From Campylobacterales bacterium (GTDB lineage: Bacteria; Campylobacterota; Campylobacteria; Campylobacterales; Arcobacteraceae): a stretch of DNA of 12,800 nt. The translations under genes and the position numbers were made by a program. This document shows positions 8,058 through 12,800 of this stretch, in pieces. Where the stretch lies: assembly GCA_019752775.1 (NCBI GenBank), contig JAIELU010000228.1:1-12800 (forward strand), given 5' to 3'. A model generated the notes under the pieces. The model saw nothing but the letters and a program-made list of their open reading frames with translations, was not told the origin of the DNA and made no database searches. Numbering within the stretch: the first letter of the stretch is position 1; every line of letters starts with the position of its first letter.

Positions 8058-8924
8058 TTAATTACCCCATCTTAGTTTTTCATTTAATACTTCAAAATAA
8101 TTTCTTTGAATTCTATGTATCATTTTTGCTTTCTTTTTTGCTATTTTAATTTTTATTGATTGATTTTGTTCTACTTCATAAATATCTTGTCCATCAACAA
8201 TAACAACAGCTCCTTGATTATCAATTATTTTAAACTCTATTTCAAAATCAGCTGGCATTACAAGAGGTCTTTGTGTTAAGGAATGAGGAGCAACAGGTGT
8301 TACAATAAATGCTTCTGTTAAAGGATAAACTATTGGTCCACCAACTGACAAATTATATGCTGTTGAGCCAGTCGGGGTAGAAATAATAACTCCATCTCCA
8401 TAATATGAATTAAAATGTTTTCCATCTATTTTTCCATCTATTTTAATCATTGATGAAATTGATTTTCTCGAAATTACAATATCATTAAAAGCAACAAATT
8501 TATTTAAATTTACACTTCCCTCAACCATCATTCTATTATCAATTTTATAAATATTTTTTTTTAAATCTTCAATAAATTGTGGTAATTGTTCCATTGAAAT
8601 ATCTGTTAAAAATCCTAATGTTCCTAAATTTATTCCTAAAACTGCTTTATCAAATTTAAAAGATTTTCTAACAACTGAAAGTAAAGTTCCATCACCACCA
8701 ACTGAAATTAAAAAATCTACTTTTTGACACAATTCTTCTAATGAATATCCTTGTAAAGAAATCATGTTTGCAGAATTATCTTCTAAGTAAATATTAATAT
8801 TAGATTCTTCAAAAAGAGTCTTAATTTTTAAATATATCTCTTTTAATTCAGGACTTGAAGGCTTTAAAATAATTCCTGCACTTTTAATATTCATTAATAA
8901 TTCAATATTCTTTTCTATTCTCAA
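8058..8924 (-). CDS. nadK: NAD kinase
   Basis: NadK phosphorylates NAD to NADP with ATP or polyphosphate and is cytoplasmic. Diagnostic motifs in the 288 residues are GGDGT (76-80), the metal and phosphate site; GINLGTLGFLTD after it; AFNDIVISR; DGVIISTPTGSTAYNLSVGGPIV, the NAD-binding loop; HSLTQRPLVMP; and VDGQ. I use TTG at 8924 as start because GGAA lies seven bases upstream. The in-frame ATG at 8894 would give 278 residues and still keeps every motif, but has no good RBS. Start choice is therefore uncertain and function is not. The gene follows the fusA terminator, and recN starts two bases after its stop. Confidence 0.95.
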   Translation of the reverse strand: MRIEKNIELLMNIKSAGIILKPSSPELKEIYLKIKTLFEESNINIYLEDNSANMISLQGYSLEELCQKVDFLISVGGDGTLLSVVRKSFKFDKAVLGINLGTLGFLTDISMEQLPQFIEDLKKNIYKIDNRMMVEGSVNLNKFVAFNDIVISRKSISSMIKIDGKIDGKHFNSYYGDGVIISTPTGSTAYNLSVGGPIVYPLTEAFIVTPVAPHSLTQRPLVMPADFEIEFKIIDNQGAVVIVDGQDIYEVEQNQSIKIKIAKKKAKMIHRIQRNYFEVLNEKLRWGN

Positions 8925-8945
8925 AATTATTCCAATTTTTTTAAA

Positions 8946-8963
8946 TTTATATAAATCATTTTA
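8946..8963 (-). promoter_or_regulatory. Possible promoter region for nadK-recN
   Basis: Two -10-like boxes read on the minus strand between the fusA terminator and nadK: TAAAAT (8958-8963) and TATAAA (8946-8951). Neither has a clear -35 partner. Because a strong terminator separates fusA from nadK, a promoter is needed here, and the first box would give a leader of about 27 nt that keeps the GGAA ribosome binding site. Confidence 0.3.
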
Positions 8964-8997
8964 GCCAATTATCTTAATAACTTAAATAAAATTAAAT

Positions 8998-9030
8998 AAA
9001 AAAAAGGGATATGCAAAAGCATATCCCTTT
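8998..9030 (-). terminator. Rho-independent terminator of the str operon (after fusA)
   Basis: There is a perfect 12-bp stem: 9003-9014 pairs with 9019-9030, with core GGGATATGC / GCATATCCC and an AAAA loop (UUUU in the RNA). On the minus strand it is followed by an uninterrupted U run and then a U-rich stretch, about 20 nt after the fusA stop. The plus-strand side is followed by A-rich sequence, so it works for minus-strand transcripts only. Confidence 0.93.
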
Positions 9031-9049
9031 AAAAAATAATAATTAAAAA

Positions 9050-11158
9050 TTATCCATTTCTTTTTTTAATAATCTCATCAGAAACATTTTTTGGAACTTC
9101 AGAATAATTATCAAAAATCATTGAATATGTTGCTCTACCTTGAGACATTGATCTTAAGTCTGTAGAGTAACCGAACATTTCAGATAATGGAATTAATGCA
9201 ACAACTAGTTTAACACCAGCTCTATCATCCATAGACTGAATTTGTCCTCTTCTTTTATTACAATCGCCGATACAATCACCCATATAATCTTCAGGTGTTT
9301 CAATCTCAACTCTCATAATTGGTTCTAAGATTACAGCTTGAGCAGCAGCAGATCTACAACCTTGTTTGAATCCCATTGAAGCAGCTAATTTAAACGCCAT
9401 TTCAGATGAATCCACATCATGGTATGAACCATCATATAAATCTACAGAGATATTAACTAATGGATAACCAGCTAAAATACCACCTTGCATTGCTTCAAAA
9501 CAACCTTTTTCAACAGCAGGTACATATTCTTTTGGAACTGTTCCACCTTTAATAGAGTTTGTAAAAATAAAGTTTTCTTCACTATCAGAAGGTAATGGAG
9601 AAATAGTTAAATATACATGACCATATTGACCTTTACCACCTGATTGTTTTGCGTATTTATACTCTTGTTTAACCGCATTTTTAATTGTTTCTCTGTAAGC
9701 AACTTGAGGAGCACCAACTTCAGCTTCAACTTTAAATTCTCTTTTCATTCTATCTACAAGAATTTCAAGGTGTAATTCACCCATTCCTGAAATAATAGTT
9801 TGTCCAGATTCTTCATCAGTATTAACTCTAAATGATGGATCTTCTTCTGCTAATTTTCCTAAAGCAATACCCATTTTTTCTTGGTCAGCTTTAGTTTTTG
9901 GTTCAACTGCAACAGAAATAACAGGTTCTGGGAACTCCATTCTTTCTAAGATAACAGGATCTTTTTCAGATGCAAGTGTATCCCCAGTAATTGTACATTT
10001 TAATCCAACAACAGCACCGATTTCTCCAGCATAAAGCTCTTTGATCTCTTCTCTATTGTTAGCATGCATTTTAAGTAATCTTCCGATTCTTTCTTTTTTC
10101 ATTTTTGTAGAGTTCATTACATAAGTTCCAGATTCTAAAACTCCTCTATAAACTCTTGCAAATGTTAACTGTCCAACAAATGGGTCAGTCATAATCTTAA
10201 ATGCTAATGCTGCAACTTCCCCTTCATCAGTTGAAGGAACGATAACAGATTCACCATCTTGAGTTTCACCTTTGATGTCTTCAACTTCAGTTGGAGCTGG
10301 TAAATACATAGCAACAGCATCAAGTAGAGTTTGAACACCTTTGTTTTTAAATGAAGTTCCACAAGTCATTGGAGTAATATTCATTGCTAAACAACCAGCT
10401 TTAAGACCAGCAGTGATTTCATCTTCTGTTAAATCAACACCTTCAAGATATTTTTCCATTAATTCTTCAATTTGTTCAGCAGCTGCTTCAACCATTTTTT
10501 CTCTATATTCAGTTGCTTGATCTAACAAATTAGCTGGAATTTCTTCAACATGGTAGTTTGAACCCATTGCCGCATCTTCATCCCAAACGATAGCTTTCAT
10601 TCGAACTAAATCAACAACACCTTTAAAATTCTCTTCAGAACCAATAGGAATTTGAATAGGAACAGCATTTGATTTTAATCTTTCGTTTACTTGTTTTTCA
10701 ACATTAAAGAAATCTGCACCAGTTCTATCCATTTTATTAACGAATATCATTCTTGGTACTCTATATTTATTAGCTTGTCTCCAAACCGTTTCAGATTGTG
10801 GTTGAACTCCACCTACTGAACAAAATACTGCAACAGCTCCATCAAGAACCCTCATAGATCTTTCAACTTCAATAGTAAAGTCAACGTGTCCTGGAGTGTC
10901 GATGATGTTAATCATTAAATCATCGCCAGTTTTTGGATGTTTCCAGTGACAAGTAGTAGCAGCAGAAGTAATTGTAATACCTCTTTCTTGCTCTTGTTCC
11001 ATCCAGTCCATTGTTGCAGCACCTTCATGAACTTCACCAATTTTGTGTGAAACACCTGTGTAGAATAATATTCTTTCAGTAGTAGTTGTTTTTCCAGCAT
11101 CAATATGAGCTGCAATACCAATATTTCTAACTCTGTTAAGTGGTGTTTTTCTAGCCAT
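9050..11158 (-). CDS. fusA: Translation elongation factor G
   Basis: EF-G is the GTPase that drives ribosomal translocation and, with RRF, ribosome recycling. The 702 residues are normal length. The G domain shows the P-loop AHIDAGKT (17-24), switch I with RGITI (59-63), DTPGH (87-91) and NKMD (141-144). Later come the domain II region (VAALAFKIMTDPFVGQLTF), GMGELHLEI (domain III), the domain IV region with SGGKGQYGHV, and the C-terminal ALIPLSEMFGYSTDLRS. It starts with ATG behind AGGAAA, 9 bp after the rpsG stop, in the classic rpsL-rpsG-fusA order. No tuf gene follows; a terminator closes the operon instead. Base composition is less AT-rich than the neighbouring nadK, recN or glycosyltransferase genes, as expected for a highly expressed gene. 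Confidence 0.98.
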   Translation of the reverse strand: MARKTPLNRVRNIGIAAHIDAGKTTTTERILFYTGVSHKIGEVHEGAATMDWMEQEQERGITITSAATTCHWKHPKTGDDLMINIIDTPGHVDFTIEVERSMRVLDGAVAVFCSVGGVQPQSETVWRQANKYRVPRMIFVNKMDRTGADFFNVEKQVNERLKSNAVPIQIPIGSEENFKGVVDLVRMKAIVWDEDAAMGSNYHVEEIPANLLDQATEYREKMVEAAAEQIEELMEKYLEGVDLTEDEITAGLKAGCLAMNITPMTCGTSFKNKGVQTLLDAVAMYLPAPTEVEDIKGETQDGESVIVPSTDEGEVAALAFKIMTDPFVGQLTFARVYRGVLESGTYVMNSTKMKKERIGRLLKMHANNREEIKELYAGEIGAVVGLKCTITGDTLASEKDPVILERMEFPEPVISVAVEPKTKADQEKMGIALGKLAEEDPSFRVNTDEESGQTIISGMGELHLEILVDRMKREFKVEAEVGAPQVAYRETIKNAVKQEYKYAKQSGGKGQYGHVYLTISPLPSDSEENFIFTNSIKGGTVPKEYVPAVEKGCFEAMQGGILAGYPLVNISVDLYDGSYHDVDSSEMAFKLAASMGFKQGCRSAAAQAVILEPIMRVEIETPEDYMGDCIGDCNKRRGQIQSMDDRAGVKLVVALIPLSEMFGYSTDLRSMSQGRATYSMIFDNYSEVPKNVSDEIIKKRNG

Positions 11159-11167
11159 TTATATTTC

Positions 11168-11635
11168 CTACCATCTATAATGTGCAAATGCTTTATTAGC
11201 TTCTGCCATTCTATGAATATCTTCTTTTTTCTTGAATGAAGTTCCTCTTTCGTTAGCAGCTTCGAATAATTCGTTAGCTAATCTTTCTACCATAGTTCTT
11301 TCATTTCTTTTTCTAGCGTATTCAACTAACCATCTTAATGCTAAAGTTTGTCTTCTTACAGGTCTTACTTCAACAGGAACTTGGTATGTTGCACCACCTA
11401 CTCTTCTAGATCTTACTTCTAAAAGTGGTTTAACATTTTCAACTGCTCTTTCGAATAAGTCAATACCTTTTTCTTCACCTCTTGCATCAAGGTTAGCAAT
11501 TGCACCATACATAATTTTTTCAGCAGTAGATTTTTTACCATCTTGCATAACTGTATTAACGAATTTTGTGATCACTTTACTATTGTAGATAGGATCAGCC
11601 ATTATTTCTCTAACTGGAGCTTTTCTTCTTCTCAT
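11168..11635 (-). CDS. rpsG: 30S ribosomal protein S7
   Basis: S7 nucleates assembly of the 30S head by binding the 3' major domain of 16S rRNA and contacts the E-site tRNA. The 155 residues are the standard length. They begin MRRRKAPVREIMADPIYNSK and contain KFVNTVMQDGKKSTAEKI, RSRRVGGATYQVPVEVRP, RRQTLALRW and the C-terminal MAEANKAFAHYRW, all family hallmarks. ATG follows an AGAAGGA ribosome binding site that overlaps the rpsL stop codon, so translation is probably coupled. In E. coli S7 also autoregulates this operon; whether that holds here cannot be seen. Confidence 0.98.
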   Translation of the reverse strand: MRRRKAPVREIMADPIYNSKVITKFVNTVMQDGKKSTAEKIMYGAIANLDARGEEKGIDLFERAVENVKPLLEVRSRRVGGATYQVPVEVRPVRRQTLALRWLVEYARKRNERTMVERLANELFEAANERGTSFKKKEDIHRMAEANKAFAHYRW

Positions 11636-11646
11636 TTTTTATCCTT

Positions 11647-12030
11647 CTACTTTTTCTTAGCTTTAGCTTTTTTAGTACCATATTTAGATCTTGCAACAGT
11701 TCTGTTTGCAACACCAGCAGTATCTAAAGCACCTCTTACGATGTGGTATTTAACCCCAGGTAAATCTTTAACTCTTCCACCTCTTACAAGTACAATTGAA
11801 TGCTCTTGTAGATTATGACCTTCTCCACCGATGTATGAAATAACTTCAAAACCTGTAGTTAATCTAACTTTTGCAACTTTTCTTAAAGCCGAGTTAGGTT
11901 TTTTTGGTGTTGTAGTATATACTCTTGTACATACTCCTCTTCTTTGTGGACATTCTTTTAATGCTGGCGATTTAGATTTTTTAATTACTTTCTTTCGCTC
12001 ATTTCTTACAAGCTGATTGATTGTAGGCAT
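11647..12030 (-). CDS. rpsL: 30S ribosomal protein S12
   Basis: S12 lies at the decoding centre of the 30S subunit. The 127 residues match the family across the full length: MPTINQLVRN, CPQRRGVCTRVYTTTPKKPN, SALRKVAKVRLTTGFEV, YIGGEGHNLQEHS, GGRVKDLPGVKYH and a basic Lys-rich tail. K43 and K88, the positions most often changed in streptomycin-resistant strains, are both wild-type lysine; D89, methylthiolated in some bacteria, is present. ATG follows AAAGGAAAG. It is the first gene of the str operon, downstream of a 248-bp control region. Confidence 0.98.
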   Translation of the reverse strand: MPTINQLVRNERKKVIKKSKSPALKECPQRRGVCTRVYTTTPKKPNSALRKVAKVRLTTGFEVISYIGGEGHNLQEHSIVLVRGGRVKDLPGVKYHIVRGALDTAGVANRTVARSKYGTKKAKAKKK

Positions 12031-12060
12031 TTCTTTCCTTTATATAAATTGGTTTGAGTA

Positions 12061-12084
12061 ATTATAGCCTTACCCATGCTTCTC
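12061..12084 (-). promoter_or_regulatory. Putative proximal promoter (P2) of rpsL
   Basis: A perfect TATAAT is at 12061-12066, with TTGCAC 18 bases upstream (12085-12090) as a weak -35. Start of transcription near 12054 would leave a short leader with AAAGGAAAG before the rpsL ATG. The same bases also form the end of the 19-codon ORF (CTA TAA T), so the box could be coincidental. Confidence 0.4.
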
Positions 12085-12121
12085 GTGCAAATTCAACATT
12101 TAGTTGAAACGATACTCCCAT
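12062..12121 (-). CDS. Possible 19-codon leader ORF upstream of rpsL (uncertain)
   Basis: Reading from ATG 12121 gives MGVSFQLNVEFAREAWVRL and then TAA, 31 bp before rpsL. No homologue is known to me. The 60 bp hold 23 G or C (38%), clearly richer than the surrounding intergenic DNA, which suggests selection on this stretch. Codons include CTA twice, CGA, AGG and TCG, rare in the neighbouring genes, and no Shine-Dalgarno precedes the ATG. It could be a regulatory leader peptide, part of a structured 5' leader RNA whose ORF is accidental, or promoter DNA for P2. It lies downstream of the distal promoter, so it would be transcribed. Confidence 0.3.
   Translation of the reverse strand: MGVSFQLNVEFAREAWVRL
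12092..12108. repeat. Short inverted repeat in the rpsL leader
   Basis: TTCAAC and GTTGAA are perfectly complementary around a 5-base loop inside the GC-richer island. In the rpsL leader RNA this makes a 6-bp hairpin. GAGTA at 12114-12118 (read on the minus strand) can also pair with TACTC at 12056-12060 to close a larger fold. No U-tract follows, so it is not a terminator. Confidence 0.4.
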
Positions 12122-12156
12122 TCTAGGAAACTTAATTGTTTTAGTTTTCTAAAAAA

Positions 12157-12169
12157 GTACGGGATTATA
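12157..12169 (-). promoter_or_regulatory. Putative distal promoter (P1) of the str operon
   Basis: A perfect TATAAT on the minus strand (12164-12169) is directly followed by CCCG, a GC-rich discriminator that stands out in this AT-rich DNA. Such discriminators are typical of growth-rate and ppGpp-controlled ribosomal promoters in better studied bacteria. No good -35 is seen. The transcript would have a leader of about 130 nt including the leader ORF and hairpin. Confidence 0.5.
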
Positions 12170-12268
12170 CTTAATTTACTCTTAATTATTCTTTATACTA
12201 ATTTATACTTTAAGTTAACAATAAAAAATTCCTACTAAAATTCCAAAATACATAAAATCCAATATAAA
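12166..12268 (+). promoter_or_regulatory. Candidate -10 boxes for the divergent MFS gene
   Basis: The plus strand has three TATACT boxes (12166-12171, 12194-12199, 12204-12209) and TATAAA at 12263-12268. None has a clear -35. The last would start RNA only about 4 nt before the ATG, making a nearly leaderless message. The first overlaps the minus-strand TATAAT of the str operon. The rest of the gap, about 12210-12262, is AT-rich with nothing else recognised. Confidence 0.3.
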
Positions 12269-12278
12269 GTTTCTTCAA

Positions 12279-12800
12279 ATGACAAAACAATTATTTCCAC
12301 TAGCCTTAGGTGGTTTAGCAATTGGAACAACTGAATTTGTAATAATGGGATTACTCCCTGATGTTTCAAATTCTTTAGATGTCTCTATTCCAATTGCTGG
12401 ACATTTAATTTCTGCTTATGCATTAGGTGTTGTAATCGGAGCTCCTATTTTAGTGGCTCTTAGTGCTAAATTCCCTCCTAAATATATTTTAATTTCATTA
12501 ATGATTTTATTTACAATATTTAATGCTTTTTCTATAATCGCACCTGATTATAATACGCTTTTGATGTCAAGATTTTTTGCAGGACTTCCACATGGTGCTT
12601 TTTTTGGAGTAGGAACAGTTGTTGCAGCAAAATTAGCAAAAAAAGGAAAGGAAGCACAGGCAATTGCATCAATGTTTACAGGATTGACTATAGCAATTCT
12701 TGCAATGGTTCCATTTGTTACTTTTCTAGGACATCATCTTCATTGGAGATATGCTTTTGGTGTAGTTTCATTATTGGGATTATTAACTATTTTATTTTTA
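12279..12800 (+). CDS. MFS transporter, AraJ-like DHA1 family (N-terminal part, runs off the right edge)
   Basis: The frame stays open to the window end, giving 174 residues and about five to six membrane helices. MTKQLFPLALGGLAIGTTEF and VIMGLLPDV (TM1), SIPIAGHLISAYALGVVIGAP (TM2 region), SRFFAGLPHGAFFGVGTVVAAKLA (TM4 region) and HWRYAFG (after TM5) closely follow E. coli AraJ and related drug-H+ antiporter-1 efflux proteins. The substrate cannot be inferred. The loop after TM2 lacks the classical motif A (GxLaDRxGRR), as in AraJ-like members. ATG 12279 is the only plausible start upstream of TM1, yet no Shine-Dalgarno precedes it. It is divergent from the str operon and the only plus-strand gene. 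Confidence 0.88.
   Translation, partial: MTKQLFPLALGGLAIGTTEFVIMGLLPDVSNSLDVSIPIAGHLISAYALGVVIGAPILVALSAKFPPKYILISLMILFTIFNAFSIIAPDYNTLLMSRFFAGLPHGAFFGVGTVVAAKLAKKGKEAQAIASMFTGLTIAILAMVPFVTFLGHHLHWRYAFGVVSLLGLLTILFL

Noticed and set aside
10915..11187. Minus-strand 90-codon ORF inside fusA
   Set aside because: It lies in another frame within the conserved EF-G GTPase domain, and its Leu-rich translation is a shadow of real codons.
11232..11588. Plus-strand 118-codon ORF antisense to rpsG
   Set aside because: It is the complement of the S7 gene. S7 is fully supported, and this frame has no family resemblance or ribosome binding site.
11543..11818. Plus-strand 91-codon ORF across the rpsL-rpsG junction
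   Set aside because: It is antisense to two certain ribosomal protein genes and its Ser/Phe-rich translation is typical of a shadow frame.
11831..12016. Plus-strand 61-codon ORF antisense to rpsL
   Set aside because: It is a shadow of the S12 coding sequence.
12077..12100. Alternative 9-codon leader ORF (MLNLHEKHG) before rpsL
   Set aside because: It has no ribosome binding site at usable spacing, and the overlapping 19-codon frame spans the whole GC-richer block better.
1..12800. CRISPR array, insertion sequence, tRNA or rRNA
   Set aside because: No spaced direct repeats, transposase-like frame, terminal inverted repeats or tRNA-like fold were recognised; gaps between genes are too short apart from the rpsL upstream region.

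Overview
The window is very AT-rich and compact and looks like an Arcobacter-type member of the Campylobacterota. The evidence is low G+C, short RecN and NadK, a str operon whose EF-G gene is closed by its own terminator with no tuf gene after it, a polar-flagellate style chemoreceptor with tandem Cache domains and a C-terminal zinc-binding domain, and a purE-glutaredoxin-glyQ cluster. The phylum is inferred from gene content and protein flavour, not from a database search.

All genes except the last read on the minus strand, so transcription runs from high to low coordinates. They form about four units. (1) The str operon is rpsL-rpsG-fusA (12030 to 9050). It starts from a 248-bp control region with two TATAAT boxes and a GC-rich 60-bp island that encodes a 19-codon ORF, and ends at a strong intrinsic terminator (8998-9030). 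(2) nadK-recN (8924 to 6523) are two nucleotides apart, and both appear to start at TTG codons. (3) A single chemoreceptor gene (6455 to 3556) has its own TTGACA / TATTAT promoter. It is split by a -1 frameshift in a short A/T run near codon 96; if that base is restored it encodes 966 residues. (4) A housekeeping operon (3431 to beyond the left edge) carries trhP (U32-type tRNA hydroxylation), a GT9-like glycosyltransferase, purE, a small glutaredoxin and the start of glyQ. The genes are separated by 15 or 38 nt, overlap by 1 nt, or abut. On the plus strand at the right edge an AraJ-like MFS transporter begins, divergent from the str operon.

Functionally the window is mainly core metabolism: translation (S12, S7, EF-G, GlyQ, wobble-uridine hydroxylation), purine and NADP synthesis, DNA repair and thiol redox. 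To these are added one chemoreceptor, one probable glycosyltransferase and one efflux-type transporter. I see no mobile element, CRISPR array, tRNA or rRNA, and no convincing new multi-gene system. The items most worth a second look are the conserved-looking leader island upstream of rpsL, the frameshifted chemoreceptor with a CheR-type C-terminal pentapeptide placed after an A8 tract, the A9 tract that could switch the glycosyltransferase off, and the paired TTG starts of nadK and recN.
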